Below are positions 7,259 to 15,233 of a stretch of DNA of 40,266 bases, one piece after another; the first letter of the stretch is position 1; each line of letters starts with the position of its first letter. The stretch is from positions 1-40,266 of the forward strand of contig JAFDDA010000029.1 in assembly GCA_019311105.1 (NCBI GenBank). Reading direction: 5' to 3'. Below the pieces are notes generated by a model that did no database searches, had not been told where the DNA came from, and saw only the letters and a program-made list of their open reading frames with translations. This DNA comes from Deltaproteobacteria bacterium. Lineage in GTDB: Bacteria; Myxococcota_A; UBA9160; JAFDDA01. The translations under genes were made by a program, and so were the position numbers.

Positions 7259-8476
7259 TGGCCGAGCGCGACCGAAACGATCCCGAGCCCGCGCCTGCCC
7301 TCGCCGGCCTGCGCGTCGTCGAGTTCTCCGCCGCGATGGCGGGGCCGTGGATCGGTCGCTTCCTGGCCTGGTGCGGCGCCGAGGTGATCCGCGTGGAGTC
7401 GAGGAGTCGGCCCGACGTAGTGCGGCTCTACGTGGTTCACCGATTGGAACGCCGGGAAGCAGTTCGTGACGCTCGACCTGCGCCAGCCACAGGCCGTCGA
7501 TCTGGGCAAGCGCCTCGTGGCGCGCAGCGACATCGTCGTCGAGAACTACACCGCCGGCGTCATGGACAAGCTCGGGCTCGGTTACGCAGCGCTCGAGCAG
7601 GTGAACCCGGAGCTCATCATGTTCAGCTCGTCGGGCTACGGAGACTCGGGGCCGTGCAGTCGCTACGTGACCTGGGGCCCGAACATCGAAGCACTGTCGG
7701 GGCTGAGCCGGCTCTCCGGATTCCCCTCCCGCGACTGCACGTTGACCCAGTACGCGCACCCGGATGCGATCAGCGCCTTGCACGGCCTGGTCGCGGTCCT
7801 GGCCGCTCTCGATCACCGGCGTCGCGGGGGCGGCGGCCAGTACATCAACCTCTCGCAGTACGAGGCGACCCTGGCGGGCATCGGTCACGTGATGATGGAG
7901 GGTCTCGCCCTGGGCCAGGAGCCGGCGAGGTCGGGCAATCGCTCTCCCGAGGCCGCACCGCATGGCTGCTACCCGTGTCGCGGCGAGGACCGCTGGTGCG
8001 CGATCACGGTTGCGACGGAGCCCGAGTGGGAGCGCTTCTGCCACGTGCTCCGCAAGCGGGAGTGGCTGGACGATCCGCGCTTCGCGTCGCTCGCCGCGCG
8101 GCTGGACCACGTCGAGGCGCTGGACGCAGAGATCGCCTCGAGCACGCGCGGCCGCACGGACTACGAGCTGATGGGCGCGCTGCAGGAGGTCGGCATCGCG
8201 GCGGGGGCGGTGCAGAACGCAGAGGACCTCGCCCGGCACGACGAGCATCTCGCAGCCCGCGGCTTTCTCGAGCAGGTGGAGCACGTGGTGAAGGGCACCG
8301 TGACGGCGACCGGAATCCCCCTCGGCCTGACCGGTACCCCCGGCCGCAGCGGACGGGCCGGCGCCGCGGTGGGCCAGGACAACGACTACGTCTTCGGCAC
8401 GCTGCTCGGCATGACCGAGGAGGAGATCGAGCGGGCCATCGAGGCGGGCGCCATCGAGCCGGGAGGTGATGCCTGA
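7258..8476 (+). pseudogene. CaiB/BaiF CoA-transferase, interrupted by one frameshift
   Basis: The ATG at 7258 overlaps the previous stop and opens a family III N-terminus (LAGLRVVEFSAAMAGPWIGR, then GAEVIRVESRSRPDVVRLYV). At about 7432-7436 homology moves to the next frame, which reads FTDWNAGKQFVTLDLRQP and continues to the stop at 8476 (IVVENYTAGVMDKLGLGYAA, GGGGQYINLSQYEATLAG). One extra base (or two missing) explains it. The repaired protein would be about 405 residues, normal for the family. The second frame alone could start at the ATG at 7466. Unlike its neighbour, it keeps an Asp in QYAHPDAISALHGLVAVLAAL, the usual place of the catalytic residue. A sequencing or assembly error is as likely as a real mutation, since the rest of the gene is intact. 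Confidence 0.8.
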
Positions 8477-8514
8477 GCCTCTTTTCGTCCCTTGCGGGAA
8501 AACCTTGGCTCAGT

Positions 8515-8546
8515 CTCCAAGATCTGGCGTTGCACCAATCTTGGAG
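8515..8546. terminator. Inverted repeat between convergent genes, possible bidirectional terminator
   Basis: CTCCAAGAT at 8515-8523 and its exact complement ATCTTGGAG at 8538-8546 form a perfect 9-bp stem around a 14-base loop. It lies in the 122-base gap between the convergent CoA-transferase (stop at 8476) and glycoside hydrolase (stop at 8599). No T-tract follows, so intrinsic termination is uncertain. Confidence 0.45.
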
Positions 8547-8598
8547 TCTGGATCTGAATATCCTACTGACTTCAAGAATTGGACAGGTGGAAGCCCGG

Positions 8599-10974
8599 CT
8601 AGCGTCCCACCGTCAGCAGGACTGATTCGGTGGGCCCGAGCGTCAGCTCGAAGGCACCGTTGGTGCGGGCGGTGCGGAGATCTCGCCGCGTTCCGGTCTG
8701 GGGGTCCCAGAGCGAGGCGCGTCCCTCCCCGGCGTTGAGACGCAGGGTCTGGCGAATGATCGACCACGACTCGTTGACGACGAGCACGATGTGTTCGTTC
8801 GCTGTCTGGCGCGCGTCGATGGAGAAGCGCAGCGGCTCGTCGCCGATGGGGAGGAGTGGCCCTTCGAGCCCGCGCGCGCGCAGGGCTTTGCCGAGAGCCG
8901 CCTCGCCGTCGACGCGCCTGGCCGCCTCGCGAAGCTTCGCCAGCGTCGCGGCCGCCGCCGCGCGGCGCGCTTCCGAATCCTCCTTGCCGGGCGTGCGGGT
9001 CGGCAGCGAGCCGAGAGCGAAGACCGGAACTCCAGCCCGGGCCGCCTCGAACGCGTGTTCCGCAACCTCGGGTCTGGCGACATCCATCGGGTCGAGGATC
9101 AACGCCCGGTAGCGCGCAGCGCCGATGCGAAGCTCGCCGTTCTCGACTCGTGCGCTCCGTAGTTGTCGCCGACTCACGCGGTCGTGAACGAGCCCGCGCT
9201 CGCGCAAAGCTCGCGCACCCAACGACTCGCCCTCGCGGGGGTCCACTCGCCCGACCTGGAAGGATGGTGCATCCGGAAACTCGCCTTCGGCTCGCAGCCA
9301 CGCGACGTCCGCCGCGTGCTCGCCCTGTTGCATCGCGTAGCTCAACCGCGCAAGGAATCGATTGAATCGCGGAAGGGCGTCCCAGAGCTCGTCGCGAAAC
9401 CAGGTGCTCATCGGCAAGGGGCCCGCGAGGATGCGCCCAAAACCCCCACTGAACGGATACCACCCGCGCCCATCGCTTCGCGTGTATCGGTACGGCACAC
9501 CGTGGTGGACGATCTGGTTGATCCCGGCGGCGAACGCCCGCCCGGCCAGCAGGTGGAGTTCCGGCACCCCCAGCTGATGACCGTAGAAGCGCAGTGTGAT
9601 GAACGACTCCGATGAGGCGACGCGCCGCCCCGCGACGTGCGCGGCCGAGGAGGCGAGCTTCAAGAAGTCGCTGCTGCCACCCGCGAAGAGGGCCTCGGAC
9701 TCGGGGATGTCGGCAACGGCATAGGCGTCGAGGTAGTCGGCGAAGCCGCCGTGGGCTTGGAGGCGGAGCGCGATGTTGCGCCGCTCGGCCAAGGCCTTCA
9801 ACGTCCCGAGGAAGTCTTCCACGAAGAGGGCCTCGCGCACCTCCTCGTAGTCTTCGCGGATGCGCGCGCGCTCGGCCTCGCCGCCCGGGCCCAGGTAGAG
9901 CGGGCCGCCGTTGCGGCCGAAGAGGTCGACCATGTCGCTGTACTTGCTCTCGCCGCCTTTGCGGAAGAGCAACGGGAGGTGGGGCGTCGGGTCGTAGCCC
10001 TTCCTTGTGATGAAGGCTTCGCGGAAGGCGGGCGTCCAGGGCAGCTCGCCGATCAGTTCGAAGCTATCGACGAAGACGCTGCGCACGCTGCCGGGCGGCG
10101 CGGCGGCGAGCAGCGGCTCGATGTAGCCCGACCAGAGGGCGCCCGCGCCCTCTGCGCTCAGGTGGTCGACCGTCAGCGCGTCATACGCATCGCCGGGGTA
10201 TGCACCGCCGAGCACGCTGTGGCCCGTGCGGTTCTCCCAGAACGTGAGCAGGCGCCAGCGGCCTTTGGGCACTTCCCAATCGACCAGATCCCCCGGTGCG
10301 CCCGGGCCCCGCACGCGATCGGTCAGCACCTCGACGCGGTCGAAGCGCGCGGGGCTTCCGTCCTCGACGAGCCGCACCGCGAGAACGGCTTCGAGCCGCA
10401 CGCGCGTGTCGAACGCACCCATGGTGTCGAGGAAGCGCTGGACGTCGGCGACGTAGCCCGGCTCGACAGGCGAGGGCAGGGTGATGGCGTCGTCGCTCGC
10501 GCCGTCGAGATCGACTGCCGCGACGAGCAGCTGCCGCTCGGCCGCGCCTTCGTGGCCGGGTAGACCACCGGGCCAACCGCTCCCGACCGTCAGGTCGAAG
10601 GCGAGCCCGAGTTCCGCGGCAACGCGCGCCGCGACCCCGACGTGCCGCGCAAATGCCTCGCTGCCGACGCTCCGAATGCGCGGGTCGGCGGCGAGATCCG
10701 CCTCCGACATCCCGAGCAGCAGCGGTTGCACCTCGACAGCGCCGAAGCCCGCCGCCTCGATGCGCATGAGCTCCGCCCGGATACCGGCCTCGTCCACGGC
10801 ACCGCCGGGCCACCACCAACGCGCCACCGGCCGGTACTGCTTCGGCGGGTCGCGCCAGAGCTCCGGGTCGAGGGCGCGCGCGGCGCTCGGCCCAAGCGTG
10901 CCCGCGACGAGCGCGATCACCGCAGCGAGGCGGGCGAAGCGATGGTTTCCGGGTCGGAGGTTGCGGTGTGGCAT
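8599..10974 (-). CDS. Secreted GH106-like glycoside hydrolase (alpha-L-rhamnosidase-type)
   Basis: A 791-residue exported protein. The start at 10974 gives a clear signal peptide: basic MPHRNLRPGNHRFAR, then LAAVIALVAGTLGPSAARA with likely cleavage near residue 34. The motif YRPVARWWWPGGAVDEAG followed by IEAAGFGAVEVQPLLLG matches the opening of GH106 rhamnosidases. Later motifs SVFVDSFELIGELPWTPAF and RRVASSESFIT contain acidic residues typical of the active site. At about 790 residues it is shorter than many GH106 enzymes (often around 1,000 or more). The reading frame extends upstream to 11136 without the look of coding sequence, so the signal peptide decides the start. It has no sugar transporter or other glycosidase neighbour. 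Substrate assignment is tentative. Confidence 0.75.
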   Translation of the reverse strand: MPHRNLRPGNHRFARLAAVIALVAGTLGPSAARALDPELWRDPPKQYRPVARWWWPGGAVDEAGIRAELMRIEAAGFGAVEVQPLLLGMSEADLAADPRIRSVGSEAFARHVGVAARVAAELGLAFDLTVGSGWPGGLPGHEGAAERQLLVAAVDLDGASDDAITLPSPVEPGYVADVQRFLDTMGAFDTRVRLEAVLAVRLVEDGSPARFDRVEVLTDRVRGPGAPGDLVDWEVPKGRWRLLTFWENRTGHSVLGGAYPGDAYDALTVDHLSAEGAGALWSGYIEPLLAAAPPGSVRSVFVDSFELIGELPWTPAFREAFITRKGYDPTPHLPLLFRKGGESKYSDMVDLFGRNGGPLYLGPGGEAERARIREDYEEVREALFVEDFLGTLKALAERRNIALRLQAHGGFADYLDAYAVADIPESEALFAGGSSDFLKLASSAAHVAGRRVASSESFITLRFYGHQLGVPELHLLAGRAFAAGINQIVHHGVPYRYTRSDGRGWYPFSGGFGRILAGPLPMSTWFRDELWDALPRFNRFLARLSYAMQQGEHAADVAWLRAEGEFPDAPSFQVGRVDPREGESLGARALRERGLVHDRVSRRQLRSARVENGELRIGAARYRALILDPMDVARPEVAEHAFEAARAGVPVFALGSLPTRTPGKEDSEARRAAAAATLAKLREAARRVDGEAALGKALRARGLEGPLLPIGDEPLRFSIDARQTANEHIVLVVNESWSIIRQTLRLNAGEGRASLWDPQTGTRRDLRTARTNGAFELTLGPTESVLLTVGR

Positions 10975-11053
10975 TTCGAGCCTGCCGATCCTAGCGGAGC
11001 TGCGGGTCCGACCCGTCGTTCGCGAGCGGGCTCTCTTGGGCCAGCCCGATCGC

Positions 11054-11677
11054 GTGGCGCCCGGCGTCCGCATCGCCGAACCTTTCGCAGCACCAAACCC
11101 TTTGGGTGCCCGAACGCCCGGGCCCCACCGGAGCACGCCCTTGGCCGGCGACGCCCGCGAGTCCTACCCCGACGAGACGGTCGCTCGACTCGCACGGCTC
11201 TATCGCGAGCACCCCGCCTGGTGCGCCGCTGCAGCGATCGTGGATTCGCGTGCGACCAGCGGCGTCTGGTTCAGCCACCGACCTGGCGAGCCCTGGCAGC
11301 TCTGCCGCGAGGCAGAACTCACGATCCTGAAGCCGGGCCGGGCGCCGGACCCCGACCTCGTGTTTCGCTTCACCCCGGCCGCGGTCGAGGTGTTGGCGCA
11401 GGCCGGGGACGAAATCGGCGACTTCGCGATCCGCCTCTTCGAGTTGATGATCGACCCGGACCCGGAGCGGCACGTGGGGTTTCGGACGGCGGCGTCGTTC
11501 GCGCGGTTGCTGCGGCGCGGCTACCTGCGGCTGCTCGTCCAGGGCGGCGGCCCGCGCGTCGCGTTGTTCGCCGCCGGCCACGGCGTCCGAAGCCTCGGGG
11601 CGCTGCGCCGCCTGATCGCCGCCTTCACTCGCCTCGGCCCGTTTGACTGGGAGTCCGACGCGGAAGGCTCGCGCTAG
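11054..11677 (+). CDS. Hypothetical protein, about 207 residues
   Basis: I do not recognise the family with confidence. Coding character is clear from ARESYPDETVARLARLYREH onward, through GVWFSHRPGEPWQLCREAEL, FRFTPAAVEVLAQAGDEIGD and the C-terminal LRRLIAAFTRLGPFDWE. The mixed strand/helix pattern, with a substrate-binding-like FRFTPAAVEVL segment, faintly recalls SCP2-like lipid-binding domains; this is a guess. The start is uncertain: GTG at 11054 or TTG at 11102 are in frame, neither with a strong Shine-Dalgarno, and the first 35 residues look weakly coding. It is divergent from the glycoside hydrolase, with about 80 bases between the starts, so the two may share a control region. No signal peptide is seen. 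Confidence 0.6.
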   Translation: MAPGVRIAEPFAAPNPLGARTPGPHRSTPLAGDARESYPDETVARLARLYREHPAWCAAAAIVDSRATSGVWFSHRPGEPWQLCREAELTILKPGRAPDPDLVFRFTPAAVEVLAQAGDEIGDFAIRLFELMIDPDPERHVGFRTAASFARLLRRGYLRLLVQGGGPRVALFAAGHGVRSLGALRRLIAAFTRLGPFDWESDAEGSR

Positions 11678-11706
11678 AGCGACGTTCTGTCCCTGCTGAC
11701 GTTCGA

Positions 11707-11726
11707 AGCGGGACATTTGGCCCGCT
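11707..11726. terminator. Short hairpin after the hypothetical gene
   Basis: AGCGGG (11707-11712) and CCCGCT (11721-11726) form a perfect 6-bp stem with an 8-base loop, 30 bases past the stop at 11677 and upstream of the CBS operon. There is no T-run after it. It may be a weak terminator or only a chance hairpin in GC-rich DNA. Confidence 0.3.
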
Positions 11727-11842
11727 CTCGTGGCCACGGAGCGCCCCTAGCGCCACGCCCGCTTGGTACGAAAGCTGCTCTTCCAGAGGGGGAGGCAAAC
11801 CACGGCCCAGGCGCCGCGCGGTGGACTCGACAGGGAGGCCCC

Positions 11843-12649
11843 ATGGAGCCGGACGTCAAGACGTTCATGAGCGGTTCACCGATTTCGGTCGATGCGACGG
11901 AGTCGGCGCTTGGCGCGCTCGATCTGATGGTCGACCACGGCATCCGGCACCTCCCGGTCGTCGATCGGTCGCGGCGCGTGGTCGGCGTGCTCACCTTCGA
12001 CGATCTGCGCGCGGCGTTCCCCCAGGCGATCAGCCTGCGCGAACCGCCGCCTGCGAGCGACCGCTTCGAGATGCGCGACGTCTCGGTCGGCGAGGTGATG
12101 ACCTATGCGCCGGTCACCGCGACCGTCGACACCCCGCTCGATCAAGCCGCTGGGCTGCTGGCCGAGCGCCGGATCGGCTGCCTGCCGATCCTCGACGAGC
12201 AGGGGCGCCTCGAGGGGATCATCACCGAGGTCGACATGCTGCAGGCGCTCGCGACGTTGCTGTGGACCCAACGCAAGAACGACGCGTCGCAGGAAGCCCG
12301 TCCAGCGGTGACCCTGATCGACACGCTGCGAAGCGAGCGCGACCACATCCTGGTGCAGCTCGGGAAGTACGAGGAACACGAACAGGAGATCACCGAGCGG
12401 CGACGCGGCGGTGGCCTCGACCTGGTCGAGCAGGGTGCGGAGGTCACCGAAGCCGAGTTCACCGAGGAGCTGGCCGAGCTGGCGGCGCGTCGGCTCCAGT
12501 CACTCGACCACGCGATCGAGCGTGCCGAGGACGGGAAGCTCGGCCATTGCGAAAGCTGCAGCGGGCGGATCCCCGCAGCCCGCCTGCGCGCGCTGCCGGG
12601 GGCGACGCGCTGTATCCGCTGCGCGCGGCGGAGCGAGACGCCGAGCTAG
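11843..12649 (+). CDS. CBS-pair protein fused to a DksA/TraR-type zinc finger
   Basis: This 268-residue protein joins an adenosyl-nucleotide sensor to a transcription-factor module. CBS1 (about residues 5-58) ends in GVLTFDDL and CBS2 (about 80-135) in GIITEVDML; both keep the G-h-h-T-x-x-D ribose-phosphate pattern. Residues 157-235 are predicted helical (LIDTLRSERDHILVQLGKYE; ELAELAARRLQSLDHAIERA), as in the DksA coiled coil. A C4 finger follows: Cys236-x2-Cys239, then Cys257-x2-Cys260 (GHCESCSGRIP, ATRCIRCA). At the place of the DksA tip motif DxxDxA I read DLVEQG, so the second Asp is Glu. DksA-like proteins enter the RNA polymerase secondary channel. The ATG has GGGAGG four bases upstream. 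It heads a run of three CBS genes. A regulatory role is inferred. Confidence 0.9.
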   Translation: MEPDVKTFMSGSPISVDATESALGALDLMVDHGIRHLPVVDRSRRVVGVLTFDDLRAAFPQAISLREPPPASDRFEMRDVSVGEVMTYAPVTATVDTPLDQAAGLLAERRIGCLPILDEQGRLEGIITEVDMLQALATLLWTQRKNDASQEARPAVTLIDTLRSERDHILVQLGKYEEHEQEITERRRGGGLDLVEQGAEVTEAEFTEELAELAARRLQSLDHAIERAEDGKLGHCESCSGRIPAARLRALPGATRCIRCARRSETPS

Positions 12650-12698
12650 CCACGGGTTTTTACGCGGGCCCACGAGGCCCGGACGAGGAGGAAGCACG

Positions 12699-13121
12699 AT
12701 GTCGGTCGGAGAACACTGCCAACGAGATCCCGTGAAGATCCGCGGAGACCTCACGATTCGCGAGGTCGCCAAGCAGATGGAGGTGCGAGACGTCGGGTGC
12801 GTCGTGGCCGTCGATGACGACGAGCGGCCGATCGGCGTCCTCACGGACCGTGACATCACGCTCCGTGTGCTGCGCACGGGCCTCGACCCCGACGAGACCC
12901 AGGCCGCGGCCGTGATGGAGGGCGGGGTCGAGACGGTTCGCGAGAACACCCGGCTCACGACGGCGATGCGCCGCATGCGTGCGGATGCGGTGCGACGGCT
13001 TCCCGTCGTAGACGGGGAGGGGCGGCTGGTCGGCCTCTTCCACTGGAGTCACGCGCTCGGAATCGTCTCGGACGAGCTTCGACAGGCCGCGCAGGTCGCC
13101 GCGGCCCAGAACCAGGCCTGA
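12699..13121 (+). CDS. Two-CBS-domain protein, 140 residues
   Basis: A stand-alone Bateman module. CBS1 reads VKIRGDLTIREVAKQMEVRD then GVLTDRDITLRVLRTGLDP; CBS2 reads ETVRENTRLTTAMRRMRADA then LPVVDGEGRLVGLFHWSHAL. The first domain keeps the nucleotide-binding T and D in GVLTDRD; in the second, that motif is degenerate (GLFHWSH), so probably one nucleotide site remains per monomer. The family binds AMP, ADP, ATP or SAM and regulates partners. The ATG at 12699 follows GAGGAGGAAGCACG, a strong ribosome-binding site. It sits 49 bases after the CBS-DksA-finger gene and 11 bases before the third CBS gene, so the three are very likely one transcript. Confidence 0.9.
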   Translation: MSVGEHCQRDPVKIRGDLTIREVAKQMEVRDVGCVVAVDDDERPIGVLTDRDITLRVLRTGLDPDETQAAAVMEGGVETVRENTRLTTAMRRMRADAVRRLPVVDGEGRLVGLFHWSHALGIVSDELRQAAQVAAAQNQA

Positions 13122-13132
13122 GGGAGGACATC

Positions 13133-13708
13133 ATGCGTCAAGCTAGTGCCTACGAACTCCGGCCGATCTGTGTGGACCGCGAGACCTGCGTCGTCGATGT
13201 GGCCGACGAGATGGATGCGCGCTCGGTGGGCTCCGTCGTGGTGGTCGACTCGGAGAGCCGACCCGTCGGGATCCTTACCGACCGTGACCTCACCCTGCGC
13301 GTCGTCGCTGCCGGGCGCGACCCGGCGAAGACCTCCGCGGGCGACGTCATGTCCACGGACCTGCTCACGGCGAGCCGCCGCGACTCGGCCATCGAGGTTC
13401 TGAAGAAGCTCGAGGCCCGTGGCGTTCGTCGCGCTCCGTTGGTCGAGGACGGCCACGTGGTGGGCCTCGTCTCTCTCGACGACCTGGTCGCCGAACTCGG
13501 GACGCAGTTGTGGAACCTGTCGGAGACCATCCGCGTCGAGCTGCGCGAGTCGCGGCGGGAAACTCCGATCCGGCGCCGTCGCGAGGCACGCAGCTACCTG
13601 CTCGAAGACCTGGGCTCCCAGCTCGGCGAGCTGGGCGAAGAGGTGCGCGATCGCATCGATCGGGCCGGCCGCGACATCGCAGATCGTCTGGGGCTCCGGC
13701 GCCCCTGA
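13133..13708 (+). CDS. Two-CBS-domain protein with charged helical C-terminal tail
   Basis: A 191-residue protein with two CBS domains: the first contains VVDVADEMDARSVGSVVVVD and GILTDRDLTLRVVAAGRDP, the second SAIEVLKKLEARGVRRAPLV and GLVSLDDLVAEL. Residues from about 125 form a long charged amphipathic helix with many Arg/Glu (ESRRETPIRRRREARSYLLE; LGSQLGELGEEVRDRIDRAG), which could be a coiled coil or a partner-binding arm. CBS1 closely resembles that of the preceding gene, so they are probably tandem duplicates. The ATG has GGGAGGACATC before it, a good ribosome-binding site. It is the last gene of the CBS operon and converges on the methyltransferase at 13722 with only 13 bases between stops. 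Confidence 0.88.
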   Translation: MRQASAYELRPICVDRETCVVDVADEMDARSVGSVVVVDSESRPVGILTDRDLTLRVVAAGRDPAKTSAGDVMSTDLLTASRRDSAIEVLKKLEARGVRRAPLVEDGHVVGLVSLDDLVAELGTQLWNLSETIRVELRESRRETPIRRRREARSYLLEDLGSQLGELGEEVRDRIDRAGRDIADRLGLRRP

Positions 13709-13721
13709 GCGAGCCGAAGCC

Positions 13722-14360
13722 CTACTTGTAAGCGACCCCGGCGATGTGGGGCGAGACGTGGATGAAGGCGGACTTCACGCGGAAGGCGTCGAGCTCGACG
13801 CGCGAGAAGCCCGCGCCTTCCACCACGCGCGCCGTCTCGCGATTGGGCCGGCAACCCTCGAACCAGAAGGTCCAGGGTCGCTGCACCCAGCCTTGGAGCC
13901 GGCGGAGCCAGGTGCCCGCCGGCGCGGCCACGTGCTCGATGAAGACGAACCGGCCGCCGGGCTTCAGCACGCGCAGGGCCTCGCCGATGACCTGGCCCGG
14001 GTCGTCCACCGAGCAGAGGACGAGCGTGCAGACCACGGCGTCCGCGGAGTCCGATTCGAGATCGAGGGATTCGCCGCGCAGGCCGCGGATCTCGAGGTCG
14101 ACTCCGTGGCGGTCGGCGTTCGCACGCAGGGGCTCGTGCATCTTCAAGTTGGGCTCGATGCCGATGACCGAGGCGCCCTTCGGATAGTGTCGGCAGTTGG
14201 CGCCGGTGCCCGGCCCGAGCTCGACGATGTTGCCTTCGAGCTTCGCGAAGAGCGCGCGCTTTCGGTCGCCGTGGATCTTTTCGAGCAATTCTTCGGTGGT
14301 CGAGAGGAACCAGCGGTGGAAGCGGCCGCGAATCGCGCGGTCGTGGGTGGCTTCGGTCAA
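13722..14360 (-). CDS. Class I SAM-dependent methyltransferase
   Basis: A 212-residue Rossmann-fold methyltransferase. Motif I is NIVELGPGTGANCRHYPKGA (residues about 44-63), followed by VIGIEPNLKMHEPL with the ribose-binding acidic residue, DAVVCTLVLCSVDDPGQVI and LRVLKPGGRFVFIEHVAAPAG. The C-terminal part (RPNRETARVVEGAGFSRVEL) matches the METTL7/UbiE-like group acting on small or lipid-like substrates. The start is a TTG at 14360 with GGAG seven bases upstream, overlapping the SDR stop (TTGA), so translation is coupled to the SDR. The substrate is unknown; linkage to a sphingoid-type reductase suggests a lipid or ketone product. Confidence 0.88.
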   Translation of the reverse strand: MTEATHDRAIRGRFHRWFLSTTEELLEKIHGDRKRALFAKLEGNIVELGPGTGANCRHYPKGASVIGIEPNLKMHEPLRANADRHGVDLEIRGLRGESLDLESDSADAVVCTLVLCSVDDPGQVIGEALRVLKPGGRFVFIEHVAAPAGTWLRRLQGWVQRPWTFWFEGCRPNRETARVVEGAGFSRVELDAFRVKSAFIHVSPHIAGVAYK

Positions 14361-15181
14361 CCCGGGTCTCCTTTCGACGAATCGGGTCGCGCGCGGGCCG
14401 CGATGCGATCGAGGACCCTGTGAACGATCCCCTCTCCGAGCGGTGCGAGCCGGCCGAGCAGGGCGGTCTGGAGATCGGCGGTGATCGTGAAACGTTCGCG
14501 TTCGATGCCGCGGACGATGGCGCCGGCGATCTGCTCGGGCGAGAGCGGCTGGATCGTCCCGCTGATGGCCTCGGTCTCGGCGGGCTTGTACTGGGCCTCG
14601 CGTTCGAGCATCTCGGTGTCGACGTCGGGCGGGTAGCAGCAGCCGACGTGGACGCCGTGGGGCGCCAGCTCGCCGCGGAGCGATTCGAGCAGGCCGCGGA
14701 CGGCGAACTTTGTGGGTGTGTAGGCGGTGAAGCCGAAGACCCCGAGCAGGCCCGCCGCCGACGAGACGCCGACGATGCTGCCGCGCCGTCGCTCCACCAT
14801 CCCGGGCACCACGGCCTGGATCGCATAGAGGGTGCCGAAGTAGTTCACCTCCATGAGGTCGCGGAAGGTGCTCGCGTCGAGTTCCTGGAAGTGGCCCGGG
14901 CGGGAGAGGCCTGCGGAGGTGACGAGCACGTCGCAGGGCCCAGCCGCAGCCGTGAGTGTCGCGAAGGCAGCGTCGAGGCCCTCGCGGTCGGCGACGTCCG
15001 CAGCCGCGCCGCGCACGCCCCCGGGCTCGCCGCCCAGCTCCGACACCGCCTCGCCCAACACCGCAGCATCCCGCGCCACCAGCGAGACTCGGGCGCCGCG
15101 CTCCTGGAATGCCCGGGCCGTGGCGAGCCCGATGCCGCGCGAGCCTCCCGTGATGATCGCGTGTGTTTCGCCGAGCTTCAT
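14357..15181 (-). CDS. Short-chain dehydrogenase/reductase resembling 3-ketodihydrosphingosine reductase
   Basis: A 274-residue classical SDR. The NAD(P) motif is TGGSRGIG (residues 11-18); the catalytic set is Ser140/Ser141 (GVSSAAG), Tyr154 and Lys158 (YTPTK). The C-terminal segment CYPPDVDTEMLEREAQYKPAETEAISG closely follows the pattern of eukaryotic KDSR/FVT1 enzymes (PPDxDTxG...KPxET..IS), which reduce 3-ketosphinganine. Together with NYFGTLYAIQAVVPGMVERR this makes a sphingoid-base or long-chain 3-ketone reductase plausible, but no serine palmitoyltransferase is in the window. The start at 15181 has GGAGG seven bases upstream. It follows the TetR gene (stop at 15234) and overlaps the methyltransferase, suggesting a three-gene unit. 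Confidence 0.85.
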   Translation of the reverse strand: MKLGETHAIITGGSRGIGLATARAFQERGARVSLVARDAAVLGEAVSELGGEPGGVRGAAADVADREGLDAAFATLTAAAGPCDVLVTSAGLSRPGHFQELDASTFRDLMEVNYFGTLYAIQAVVPGMVERRRGSIVGVSSAAGLLGVFGFTAYTPTKFAVRGLLESLRGELAPHGVHVGCCYPPDVDTEMLEREAQYKPAETEAISGTIQPLSPEQIAGAIVRGIERERFTITADLQTALLGRLAPLGEGIVHRVLDRIAARARPDSSKGDPG

Positions 15182-15233
15182 CGGGCGGCCTCCTGCCGGG
15201 GGAGGATGCGTCAGATCTCGGACGCGCGCCGGG

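Noticed and set aside
8599..11136. Longer start of the glycoside hydrolase at 11136
   Set aside because: The upstream 54 residues would bury the signal peptide; the start at 10974 puts it at the N-terminus.
11717..11842. N-terminal extension of the CBS-DksA-finger protein
   Set aside because: Low-complexity residues precede the ATG at 11843, which has an ideal ribosome-binding site.
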